DNA from: JAFDWI01 sp964595905
GTDB lineage: Bacteria > Actinomycetota > Acidimicrobiia > Acidimicrobiales > Iamiaceae
Length of the DNA stretch: 15,543 nucleotides
NCBI GenBank assembly: GCA_964595905.1
Contig: CAZQSU010000074.1
Coordinates: 1-15,543, forward strand
Direction: 5' to 3'
The notes beneath the pieces are model-generated. The model was not told where the DNA came from, did not search any database, and was given only the letters and a program-made list of their open reading frames with translations. Below, in pieces: positions 7,057 to 14,652 of the stretch. The number at the start of each line of letters is the position of its first letter. Within the stretch, counting starts at the first letter, position 1. The position numbers were made by a program, and so were the translations under genes.

Positions 7057-7444
7057 GATTCCCTCCGTGGGGTAGGTCCTGTCTGGGGGCTGGTCGTCCG
7101 CGACCGCGCCCCGGACCCACGGGACGTGGAGGCGCAAGCCTAGTGCCGTGTCGGGCAACATGTGCCCTCTGCCAGGACGGCCCTTGTTGCGCCTCGCGGC
7201 GTCCTCGTTCTCGTCGCACTGTGTGTGCGCCTTCGTCCTGCGTCCTTGCCAGCCACGACGATGACTCGCCCTGACATCGCAAACGTCACCTGACGCGGCA
7301 CCAGCACCGCCCAGCCGGGCCGGATGATCGGATCGGTACTGGAGGTCACTGGTCATCACCCGGGGCGGCGGGCCCGTCACCCGTGCACCGCTCGGCGCCG
7401 CGGCGCGTCATCCCCAAACGCGGCCAGCCGGTACTGTCGTTGCG
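7057..7444. other. divergent intergenic region, 388 bases
   Basis: This lies between the starts of the solute-binding protein gene (-) and the DUF2207 gene (+). The frames across it lack family similarity that I recognise and no RNA gene or riboswitch stands out. On the minus strand there is a TAGGCT hexamer (7137-7142), a weak -10 candidate, with the short inverted repeat GGGCA-acatg-TGCCC (7153-7167) where its -35 would fall. CCACG-tcc-CGTGG in the predicted leader could form a small hairpin. On the plus side the region ends in TACTGT, seven bases before the DUF2207 start. Confidence 0.5.
7432..7437 (+). promoter_or_regulatory. candidate -10 box placing transcription start on the ATG (leaderless)
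   Basis: TACTGT ends seven bases before ATG 7445, the spacing expected if the mRNA begins at the start codon. There is no Shine-Dalgarno upstream of that ATG. No recognisable -35 box. Confidence 0.35.
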
Positions 7445-9196
7445 ATGAACAAGCAACGGCGTCGACTCTGGAGTGTCGCCGCGCTGGTGGTCATCGGGGT
7501 GGTCGCCGGCGTGGTGATCGCGGTCGTCGCGACGGCGAGTCGACCCGAGTCGATCCGGCACTTCCGGGCCACCGCGGCGTTCTCGGCAGACGGCGATGCC
7601 CAGGTGCACGAGTCGATCCTGTACCATTTCGACGAGAAGCGCCACGGCATCTACCGGGTACTCCCCGACGTCTCCTTCGCCGACGCCTCGGCCGTGCAGG
7701 TCAGCTCCGACAACACCGGCCGGTACACGGTGCTGCCCGACGGCGCCGGGATCCGTCTCAAGATCGGCGACCCCGACACCGAGATCAGCGGCGACCACCG
7801 CTACACCATCGCCTACCCCCTGACCACCGCCGATCTGGGTGACGGCCGCTTCGGGTGGGACGGGGTGGGGGCGAGTTGGGACGTGCCGATCGACCGGGTC
7901 GAGTTGGATCTGGTCGCGCCCTGGCGCTGGGAGGAACCGACCTGCAACGTCGGATCCAGTGGCTCGATCGACGACTGCGCGGTCACCCAGAGCGTTACCG
8001 GCCGGCTCGAGGTGAGCCACGGCCATCTCGACTCGGGCGAAGGCATCACCGTGTACGCCCGGCGTGGTGCCGCACTCGCCGCCGCGCCGCCGGGTCGTTC
8101 GGTCGTCGCCGAGGCCGCCCCGCTGAAATGGTCGCAGCGTCCGCTCGTCCTCGGTGCGACCGGCATGGTCGTGGTGCTCCTCGCGGGGCTCGTCATCGGC
8201 CGCCTGTTCCGGCGGGCCGGGCGCGACTGGGTGATGGCCGGACCAGCGAGCACCGGCGCGGCGGCCGACCTCGCGTTCGGCTCCCCGCCGGGAGCACCGC
8301 CGGGTACGACCCGAGTGGATGACACCGAACTCGACCAGTGGGCCACGACCGAATTCGCCCCGCCACGAGGTCTGACCCCATGGCAGGGGGGCGTGGTCGC
8401 AACCGAGGCAGCCGCTACGCGGGACTCGGTCGCCTGGTTGCTCGGCGCCGCGGTGAACGGTCAGGTGGAGATCGACGAGGCCGATCCGAAGAAGCCCGTC
8501 CTGCGACGCGTCGCATCGGCGTCCGACCCCGACACCGTCGCGCTGTTGGAGGTCGCCTTCGCCGGTCGCGAATCGATCACCCTGGGCGCCTACGACAAGG
8601 ACTTCACGTCGATGTGGTCGTCGCTCCCGGCGAAGATGCGCCAGTGGTACGCCACGTCGGGGTTCGCTGATCCGGCGGGGGAGCGCCGGGTGAGGGTGGC
8701 CCGCTTCCTCGGTGTCATGGGCCTCGCCGCCGGGATCGTCGTCGCCGTCGCGGCGGCGACTGTTTCAGTCGCCCACGCGACGCTGGGACTGGTCGGGGTC
8801 GGCCTGGGCTCGCTCGTCGCCGGCGCCGCGCTCGCCGCGCTGCTCCGGGCGTGGGAACTGCACGTGCGCACCCCGGCGGGCTCGGCGACGTGGCTTCGCG
8901 TCGAGTCGTTCCGCAGATTCCTCGCCGGCTCCGAAGCCGACCACGTGCGTCAGGCCGCCGAGCGAGGCGTGTTGCGTGAGTACACCGCTTGGGCGATCGC
9001 GCTCGACGAGGTCGACCACTGGACGGCCGCGGTGCAACAGGCCGGTCTGGAACCGTCCACCCCAGGGCTCTCCACGGCACTCGTCGCGTCGAGTCTGTCG
9101 TCGTCGATGACCTCCGCGGGCACGTCCCCGTCGTCGTCGGGAGGAGGCGGCGGTGTCGGTGGCGGTGGAGGCGGCGGCGGAGGAGGAAGCTGGTGA
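7445..9196 (+). CDS. DUF2207-family predicted membrane protein
   Basis: 583 residues, typical of the family. An N-terminal hydrophobic segment (about 9-31) is followed by an extracytoplasmic beta-rich domain with HGIYRVLPDV (67-76), RYTIAYPL (119-126) and FGWDGVGASWDVPID. A second membrane segment is at about 233-255. A cytoplasmic stretch (about 256-418) contains GLTPWQGGVVATEAA. Two closely spaced hydrophobic segments lie at about 421-469. The C-terminal part has TWLRVESFRRFLAG and EYTAWAIALDEVDHWTAAV, ending in a Ser/Gly-rich tail with a glycine run and the terminal GSW that is common in DUF2207 proteins. The biochemical role is unknown. It overlaps the next gene by four bases (GTGA), and its glycine codons supply that gene's ribosome binding site. 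Confidence 0.9.
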   Translation: MNKQRRRLWSVAALVVIGVVAGVVIAVVATASRPESIRHFRATAAFSADGDAQVHESILYHFDEKRHGIYRVLPDVSFADASAVQVSSDNTGRYTVLPDGAGIRLKIGDPDTEISGDHRYTIAYPLTTADLGDGRFGWDGVGASWDVPIDRVELDLVAPWRWEEPTCNVGSSGSIDDCAVTQSVTGRLEVSHGHLDSGEGITVYARRGAALAAAPPGRSVVAEAAPLKWSQRPLVLGATGMVVVLLAGLVIGRLFRRAGRDWVMAGPASTGAAADLAFGSPPGAPPGTTRVDDTELDQWATTEFAPPRGLTPWQGGVVATEAAATRDSVAWLLGAAVNGQVEIDEADPKKPVLRRVASASDPDTVALLEVAFAGRESITLGAYDKDFTSMWSSLPAKMRQWYATSGFADPAGERRVRVARFLGVMGLAAGIVVAVAAATVSVAHATLGLVGVGLGSLVAGAALAALLRAWELHVRTPAGSATWLRVESFRRFLAGSEADHVRQAAERGVLREYTAWAIALDEVDHWTAAVQQAGLEPSTPGLSTALVASSLSSSMTSAGTSPSSSGGGGGVGGGGGGGGGGSW

Positions 9197-9975
9197 CCAC
9201 CTCGGAAGCCGTTCACGTCGTCGACGACGGACCGGTACGGGTCGTCACGATCGACCGTCCCGAACGGCGCAATGCGGTCGACCGTGGCACCGCCGCGGCA
9301 CTCGAGGCCGCGTTCGTCGACTTCGACGGCGACGAGCGGCTGTCGGTCGCGGTGCTCACCGGGGCGGGGGGAACGTTCTGTGCGGGCGCCGACCTGCAGG
9401 CGATCTCGTCGGGTCAGGGCAACCTGGTGACCGAGGACGGACCCGGCCCGATGGGGCCGACGCGCCTGCGGTTGGCGAAGCCGGTGATCGCCGCGGTCGA
9501 GGGCTACGCCGTGGCCGGCGGATTGGAGTTGGCCATCTGGTGTGATCTGCGGGTCGCGGCACGCGACGCGACGTTCGGCGTCTACTGCCGTCGGTGGGGC
9601 GTGCCACTGGTGGACGGCGGCACGGTCCGGCTGCCACGGCTGATCGGCCAGTCACGGGCGATGGACCTGATCCTCACCGGACGGGGGGTGGCCGGCGACG
9701 AAGCGCTCGACATCGGGCTCGCCAATCGTCTGGCCGAACCGGGCGCCGCACTCGACGACGCGGTCGAGCTCGCTCGACAGCTGGCTGCGCTGCCCCAGGG
9801 CTGCCTGCGCAGCGACCGCGCCTCTGCGCTCGACCAGTGGTCACTCGACGAGCCGGCCGCACTGGTGAACGAGTACCGCCTGGGCATCGCCACGATCGCC
9901 AGTGGCGAGACGCTCGAAGGGGCCACCCGGTTCGCCGGTGGCGCCGGTCGCCACGGCGCCCCGGCCACCGACTGA
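9193..9975 (+). CDS. enoyl-CoA hydratase/isomerase (crotonase) family protein
   Basis: 260 residues from GTG 9193, which overlaps the upstream TGA; AGGAGGA within the preceding glycine codons acts as ribosome binding site. The crotonase fold is clear: IDRPERRNAV (20-29), oxyanion-hole loop GAGGTFCAGADL (57-68), and AAVEGYAVAGGLELAIWCDLR (100-120). Glu112 matches one of the two catalytic glutamates of rat mitochondrial hydratase (Glu144). The second (Glu164) aligns with Cys132 in FGVYCRRWGVPL, so ordinary hydratase chemistry is doubtful. It may act as an isomerase, hydrolase or other acyl-CoA enzyme. The C-terminus (ETLEGATRFAGGAGRHG) is the usual closing segment. No beta-oxidation partner is adjacent. 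It converges with the haem-uptake ATPase gene across a strong hairpin. Confidence 0.92.
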   Translation: MTTSEAVHVVDDGPVRVVTIDRPERRNAVDRGTAAALEAAFVDFDGDERLSVAVLTGAGGTFCAGADLQAISSGQGNLVTEDGPGPMGPTRLRLAKPVIAAVEGYAVAGGLELAIWCDLRVAARDATFGVYCRRWGVPLVDGGTVRLPRLIGQSRAMDLILTGRGVAGDEALDIGLANRLAEPGAALDDAVELARQLAALPQGCLRSDRASALDQWSLDEPAALVNEYRLGIATIASGETLEGATRFAGGAGRHGAPATD

Positions 9976-9983
9976 CCACCGCG

Positions 9984-10031
9984 AACTTCGGGGCATGAAG
10001 CGCGCTGGGGCGGTGTTCATGCCCCGAAGTT
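9984..10031. terminator. 16-bp perfect inverted repeat, probable bidirectional terminator
   Basis: AACTTCGGGGCATGAA (9984-9999) and TTCATGCCCCGAAGTT (10016-10031) pair perfectly around a 16-base loop. The element sits 8 bases after the crotonase stop and 9 bases before the end of the converging ATPase gene. The transcript can fold on either strand, so it could stop both. There is no T-tract on either side, as is common in high-GC actinobacteria. Confidence 0.75.
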
Positions 10032-10040
10032 GCCGGGGGG

Positions 10041-10826
10041 TCAGGCCGGCTCGAGTCGGCGGCGGGGCGCGACCCGGATGTTGCCGGCGTGGTCGTACAC
10101 CTCGATCGGCGACCCGTAGACCTCGCTGAGCAACGACTCCACGCACACGTCACCCACGGCGCCGGTGCTGCGCACCCGACCCTGGTGCAGCAACACGAGC
10201 CGGTCCGCGTACGCGGCGGCCGCATCGAGGTCGTGCAGCACGATCCCCACGGCAGCACCCTGCGACGCCAACAGGCGTGCGGTGACGAGGGTCGCCTCGG
10301 CGTGGGCGACATCCATCGCGGCGGTCGGTTCGTCGAGCAGCACGACACTCGATTCCCCGACGGGCGTGACCTGCGCGATCACCCGCGCGAACGCGACGAG
10401 CTGGGTCTCGCCGCCCGACAGCGTCGTGATCGACCGGTCGGCGAACCCGGCGAGGCCGATCGTCTCCAGCGCCTCCATCGCCACGGCATCGTCGGCTCCG
10501 GCCCGATCGTTCCAGACCGTCCGTCCCATCGCCACGACCTCCCGCACCGTGAACGGAAAGGCGACGGTGGTGTCCTGGGGCATGACCGCCCGTCGTTTGG
10601 CGAGGTCCTTGACCGACAGACCGCCCAGGTCGACACCGCCGATGCGCACCGTGCCCGCTCGCGGCCGGCGCTCTCCCGCCGCGACCCCGAGCAACGTCGA
10701 CTTTCCGGCGCCGTTCGGACCGATGACGATGGTGACCTCGCCGCTGTTCAACGCGAGGTCCGCGTCGTCGAGGATCGTCGTCCCACCCACCTCGACGGTC
10801 GCCCCGGTCACCTCGAGCGCGTGCAT
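10041..10826 (-). CDS. hmuV: haem (hemin) ABC transporter ATP-binding protein
   Basis: 261 residues, the cytoplasmic ATPase of a FecCD/HmuTUV-type importer. Walker A is GPNGAGKST (36-44), the Q-loop Gln84 is in VMPQDTTV, the signature LSGGE is at 136-140, Walker B VVLLDEP is at 161-167, and the switch His198 is in IVLHDLD. All are intact. AFPFTVREVVAMGR (89-102) is the segment typical of HmuV/FecE-like ATPases. After LSGGE the sequence reads TQLVAFARV where QQRV-type sequences are common, a mild deviation. The ATG abuts the stop codon of the permease gene with no intervening base, so the two are surely co-expressed. It is the last gene of the operon. Assignment to haem rests on the HtaA, HmuT-like and haem oxygenase neighbours. 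Confidence 0.93.
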   Translation of the reverse strand: MHALEVTGATVEVGGTTILDDADLALNSGEVTIVIGPNGAGKSTLLGVAAGERRPRAGTVRIGGVDLGGLSVKDLAKRRAVMPQDTTVAFPFTVREVVAMGRTVWNDRAGADDAVAMEALETIGLAGFADRSITTLSGGETQLVAFARVIAQVTPVGESSVVLLDEPTAAMDVAHAEATLVTARLLASQGAAVGIVLHDLDAAAAYADRLVLLHQGRVRSTGAVGDVCVESLLSEVYGSPIEVYDHAGNIRVAPRRRLEPA

Positions 10827-11966
10827 CTAACGACCCAGCCGGTAGCCGCTGAGCGTCCGGCGCAGCATCACGAGAAACAGGGGGCCGCCGACCACGGCGG
10901 TGAAGATGCCGATGGGCAGGTCCGCGAAGGGCACGACCGTCCGGGCGGCGACGTCCGCGACGCTGAGCAGCACGGCACCGCCGAGTGCCGAGAGCGGCAC
11001 GAGGTGGCGGTGCGACGGGCCGACGGCGAGACGCAACGCGTGGGGAACGATCAGACCGACGAAGGCGATCACCCCGGCGAAGGCCACCGCGGCCGCCGTG
11101 AGAACCGACACCAGCACGAGGGCACCGAACCGGAGCCGTTCGACCGACACGCCGGTCGACGAGGCGGCCGCATCACCGAGCGCGAGCACGTCGATCTGGC
11201 GACGGATCGCCAGGCAGGCGACGAAACCGAACGCGAAGACCGCCGCGGTCGTCCCGACGTCGACCCAGCGGGCGCCGGCAAGCGAACCGAGTTGCCAGAA
11301 CACGACCTGTTCGCGCGACGACCGGTCGCCCATGAAGATCAGGAAGCTGGTCACCGCGACCGCGACCGCGTTCACCGCGATGCCGGTGAGGATCAGGCTG
11401 AGCACCGACGCCGTGCCGCCCACGCGCGAGAGTCCCCACACCGCGAACGCAGTTCCCACCGCGCCGACGAAGGCCGCGAGCGGCAGCGACCACACGGCCG
11501 TCTGGGAGAAACCGAACACGAAAACGATCGCCGCGCCCACCGACGCGCCTGCGTTCACACCGATGATGCTCGGCTCGGCGAGCGGGTTCGCGAACACGCC
11601 CTGCATCACCGCGCCGGCAACCGCCAGCGATGCGCCGATCAGCGCCGCCAGCGTCGCACGCGGGAAGCGGATCGACCACAGCACCCCGTCGACCTGTGAT
11701 CGACCGGGGTCGACCCCGTGGATCAACCCGTTCCAGAGCGAGCCGAGCACGTCCGTCGGGCTGGCGTGGAACTGGCCGATCGACGCCGACGCCACGAGGC
11801 TGACCACGAGGGCGACGCCGAGCACGACGCCCGTGATCGTCGCGCGTCGGCGTCGGGTCCGGGTCGGGGCGCTGGCCGGGCCGGCCGCCGCAGTGCGGCC
11901 GACCTCGGCCGTTGATGCCGCCTGCGCGCCGGTGGCCCCGCGGATCTGCTCAGCGACTCGAGGCAT
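10827..11966 (-). CDS. hmuU: haem ABC transporter permease (FecCD/BtuC family)
   Basis: 379 residues from ATG 11966, which overlaps the end of the HmuT-like gene by 17 bases; the frame is open further upstream, but inside that gene. The first roughly 40 residues are a polar Ala/Arg-rich cytoplasmic extension, then a multi-spanning membrane protein begins at about residue 43. Family hallmarks are VMQGVFANPLAEPSIIGVNAGA (120-141), SREQVVFWQLGSLAGARW (217-234), LGDAAASSTGV (263-273, the loop contacting the ATPase), GLIVPHALRLAVGPSHR (304-320), PLSALGGAVLLSVADVAART (324-343) and ADLPIGIFTAVVGGPLF (348-364). It would form the membrane channel with the ATPase encoded immediately downstream. No strong Shine-Dalgarno, so translational coupling to the upstream gene is likely. 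Confidence 0.93.
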   Translation of the reverse strand: MPRVAEQIRGATGAQAASTAEVGRTAAAGPASAPTRTRRRRATITGVVLGVALVVSLVASASIGQFHASPTDVLGSLWNGLIHGVDPGRSQVDGVLWSIRFPRATLAALIGASLAVAGAVMQGVFANPLAEPSIIGVNAGASVGAAIVFVFGFSQTAVWSLPLAAFVGAVGTAFAVWGLSRVGGTASVLSLILTGIAVNAVAVAVTSFLIFMGDRSSREQVVFWQLGSLAGARWVDVGTTAAVFAFGFVACLAIRRQIDVLALGDAAASSTGVSVERLRFGALVLVSVLTAAAVAFAGVIAFVGLIVPHALRLAVGPSHRHLVPLSALGGAVLLSVADVAARTVVPFADLPIGIFTAVVGGPLFLVMLRRTLSGYRLGR

Positions 11967-13101
11967 CGGTGTAGATCGCCCGAGCGAGCGCTTCGAGATT
12001 GGCCGGGGTGCGGGGGCCGTAGGAGAGCAGCTGGTTGTCACCGGCGATCACGAGCCGTTCGTTGCGGCCAGCGGTGGTCTCGGCGAGACCCGGCCGCGCC
12101 AACAGTCCGTCGACCCCACCGGTGGAGGAGACCCCGTCTTTCATGGTGAGGATGATCTCGGGGTCGAGACTGACCAGCGACTCGGCGTTGGCCGGTGCGA
12201 GATCGGTGATGCCGCTGTCGCCGGCCACGTCGTCGAGACCGAGCTCGTCGAGCACGTCCGCGGCGCCGTAGTCGGGTCCGAAGATGAAGAACACACCGGC
12301 ATGGCCGCGCACGTACAACACGATCGCGCGCGGTGCACGCGGTGTCGCCGCCTTCAGCGCGGCGATGGTGGCCCGCGCCTCGCGCAGGTCGGCCTCGGTA
12401 CCCGCCGCGAATCGGTCGGCTTCGCCGGTGAGGCCGAAGACGGCGCCGACCGCATGGATTGAGGTGGCGATGTCGGCGATCGAGGGAACCTCGGGAAAGC
12501 GCACGACCGTGATCCCGGCGGACTCGAGCTGCGCGTAGACCCGCTCGGTGCCGATCGTGAGGTTGGTGAGCACCAGGTCCGGGTGCAGGCCGAGCACCGC
12601 CTCGGTGTTCAACTCCAGGCCGTCACGACTGACCACTGGCAGATCCGACAGGATCGGCTGCGTGTCGGACCCGGCACGACCGACCAGATGGTCGGCCAGC
12701 CCGAGGCCGATCATCGTGTCGGTCAACGTCGCATACAGGTCGAGCGCGATGACCCGCTTCGCGCTCGTGATGCGTATCGACCTGCCGTTCGCATCGGTCA
12801 CGGTTGCCGGCAACTGCGGGACGGCGGCCCGCTTCGGGGCCTCCACGGCCGGCACGTCAGCGACTTCGGTCGGTCCCTCGAGCGACAGGGCGTCGACGGC
12901 GTCCTGCGCGATGGTCGGCGTTGATCCCGCGTCGGTCGCGGGCGTGCCGGCGGCGGTGGTCGACGACCGCTCAGCGCTGCCCGAGTTCGTCGACCCCGAG
13001 CTGCAACCGCTGATCACCAGCGCGAGGGCGATGGCGATTCCCACCGCCCTGGTCGGACGTCTGGGCGGCCTCACCCGATTCGGGGTCGATCCGGCGGTCA
13101 C
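11950..13101 (-). CDS. hmuT: HmuT-like hemin-binding lipoprotein of the ABC importer
   Basis: 383 residues from GTG 13101, which overlaps the upstream TGA by four bases. A basic N-terminus and hydrophobic stretch end in the lipobox ISGC with Cys33, so the protein is membrane-anchored outside the cell. A Ser/Thr/Ala-rich linker reaches about residue 95. The helical-backbone binding-protein fold follows: KRVIALDLYATLTDTMIGLGLADHLVGR, ELNTEAVLGLHPDLVLTN (163-180), RFPEVPSIADIATSIHAVG, and a C-lobe with ESLVSLDPEIILT and RTPANLEALARAIY. In corynebacterial HmuT the haem ligands are a His in a THxGHELN-type loop and a Tyr followed two residues later by Arg. Here Tyr263 and Arg265 (LYVRGHAG) are present, but the loop reads SRDGLELN (158-165) without His. 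It probably delivers haem to the permease, though a different ligand is possible. Confidence 0.88.
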   Translation of the reverse strand: MTAGSTPNRVRPPRRPTRAVGIAIALALVISGCSSGSTNSGSAERSSTTAAGTPATDAGSTPTIAQDAVDALSLEGPTEVADVPAVEAPKRAAVPQLPATVTDANGRSIRITSAKRVIALDLYATLTDTMIGLGLADHLVGRAGSDTQPILSDLPVVSRDGLELNTEAVLGLHPDLVLTNLTIGTERVYAQLESAGITVVRFPEVPSIADIATSIHAVGAVFGLTGEADRFAAGTEADLREARATIAALKAATPRAPRAIVLYVRGHAGVFFIFGPDYGAADVLDELGLDDVAGDSGITDLAPANAESLVSLDPEIILTMKDGVSSTGGVDGLLARPGLAETTAGRNERLVIAGDNQLLSYGPRTPANLEALARAIYTDASSR

Positions 13102-14560
13102 GCGGACTGCACCGTCGAGCGCCGGCGGCGGGTGGACGCGAACCAGGCCGCGGCTCCGACGGCGATCAGGACGATGCCCGCCCGCACCAGGTCGATGCTG
13201 TCAGCGCCGGTCGCGGCCAGCGTGCCGCCACCGGGACCTCCCGACACGGGCGTCCGGCTCACGACGTTGCCCTGGGCGTCGTAGCAGACCTCGACGGTCT
13301 TGGCGCCGCCGCCCGACACGCTGACGGTCAGCGGGTCGAGGGTCTCGCCGGCCTCGTAGTAGCTGGCGAACGCCTTCGCTCCGGCGGCGGTGAGGGTGAC
13401 GGTGGCTGTCCCGCCGCTCGACGACACCGACGAGAAGCGCAGGTCGGCCAGGGTGATGTTCATCCCTCCGACGTCGTTGCCGTCCATGTCGGTGGACTGG
13501 ACGTCGGTGACGAGCACGCCCCGGTTCGGCCCGGTGACCTGCACCCGCAGGTTCGACAACGTCAGGTTCAACACGCCGTCGTGGCCGGTGAAGCGCACCG
13601 AGCCGGGGAAGGTCCAGGTACCACGACCCGCCGAGTCGAGGCCACCCGACCCGGTGGTCCAGGTGAAGCCGGTCCCGCTGCGCACAACGCCGCCGCTGGT
13701 CTCGACCGTGCCCTTCGCCACAGCACTCTCGATGTAGCTCACGAACGACGACTTCACGCTCCAACTCATCTGGGGCGCGCCGGTCGTGCCGTTCACCGTC
13801 TCGGTGACACAGTGAGCGCCCGTCGTCGCTCCAGGCGAGGCCGATGAGGGCGTGGACGGGCGCGTCGTCGTCGGGGGTGTCGTCGANNNNNNNNNNNNNN
13901 NNNNNNNNNNNNNNNNNNNNNNNNNNNNNNNNNNNNNNNNNNNNNNNNNNNNNNNNNNNNNNNNNNNNNNNNNNNNNNNNNNNNNNTCGTGGTGGTCGGG
14001 TTCGTGGTGCTCGGCGCGGTGGGATCGGGCACCGTGGTGGTCGCAGGCGGCGTCCAACCCGGGTCGAGCGCACGCTTCTGCGCGTCGGTCAGTTTCACGG
14101 GCACGGTGTCGAGGAGGGTGGCATCGGTGATGAAGCCGTGGGCCGACCAGACGATGACCTCCCAGGCGGCGTCGACGTCGAAGTCGGCTGCGGCCACGGT
14201 CAGGGGCCTGGCCCAGTTGCCGCCGATGATCGCGGCCTTCGGGATGTAGGTGAGCGCCGGCACGATACCGTTGTCGGCGTTGATGGCGTCGTCGGTCATC
14301 GTCGCCGGGTCACGCAGGGCGACGTACACGCCCATGTTCGGCGCCCCGGTGGAGGCGTTCGGCAGATCGAGGTAGCCGGAACCCTGCACCTGCAGAGACA
14401 GGCCATCGGCCTGGTTCGCCGTCGTGACGGTGAGCGAGGTCGACCAGGTGTCGGCCGCGCCCGCGGGCAGTGGCCCGACGAGGGCGACGACCCCCATCAG
14501 GAGCGCTGACAACACGGCAACGAGGTGCCGAGCCGGTGGAGTCGATCGGAGCTTCGTCAT
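13098..14560 (-). CDS. htaA: HtaA-domain haem-binding, wall-anchored surface protein, interrupted by an assembly gap
   Basis: ATG 14560 has GAGGAGAA six bases upstream. The N-terminal part has a signal peptide (about residues 1-35, cleavage after AGA) and an Ig-like domain ending in WEVIVWSAHG. A Thr/Pro linker then runs into 100 N. After the gap, another Thr/Pro stretch leads to an HtaA domain (SWSVKSSFVSYIES to SVRFTGHDGVLNLTLSNLRV to LADLRFSS) that keeps the conserved Tyr and His which bind haem in corynebacterial HtaA. The C-terminus has an LAATG motif, a hydrophobic segment and RRRRS, a sortase anchor of the LAxTG (class E) type. With 100 N the halves are out of frame; a true gap of 3n+2 bases would join them. 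Gene order htaA-hmuTUV matches corynebacteria. Two separate genes are possible but less likely. Confidence 0.83.
13887..13986. other. assembly gap (100 N)
   Basis: Exactly 100 N, the conventional placeholder for a gap of unknown size. Both flanks encode Thr/Pro-rich low-complexity sequence of the HtaA protein, so a repeat probably broke the assembly. The real length is unknown. Confidence 0.98.
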
Positions 14561-14590
14561 GCTGGGTTCTCCTCGGGGAACGGGAACCTG

Positions 14591-14608
14591 TGTAAAGTAG
14601 CCCTTACA
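14591..14608. promoter_or_regulatory. 18-bp imperfect palindrome, candidate operator of the haem locus
   Basis: TGTAAAGTAGCCCTTACA has 7-base arms with one mismatch and a 4-base centre. It covers the predicted -10 box of the htaA operon and lies 45 bases upstream of the haem oxygenase ATG, so a bound repressor could control both arms. It does not resemble the DtxR/IdeR consensus (TTAGGTTAGGCTAACCTAA) or the classical Fur box, so the regulator cannot be named. Confidence 0.55.
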
Positions 14609-14623
14609 TCTTGACGTTCACAA
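14594..14623 (-). promoter_or_regulatory. candidate promoter of the htaA-hmuTUV operon
   Basis: On the minus strand TTGTGA (14618-14623) and TACTTT (14594-14599) are 18 bases apart. This predicts transcription from about 14587 and a 27-base leader containing the strong GAGGAGAA ribosome binding site. Confidence 0.5.
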
Positions 14624-14652
14624 ACCTTCTACACCTGGGCAGGTACCGATAC

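Noticed and set aside
10089..11699. Long plus-strand open frame (536 codons) across hmuV and hmuU
   Set aside because: The translation is a low-complexity mix of Arg, His, Asp and Glu, a typical mirror of GC-rich coding sequence; the minus-strand genes have clear motifs.
14611..14652. TTG at 14611 as a start for haem oxygenase, and TTGACG there as its -35 box
   Set aside because: The TTG has no ribosome binding site and the extra residues do not fit the family. As a -35, TTGACG has no acceptable -10 at 16-19 bases.
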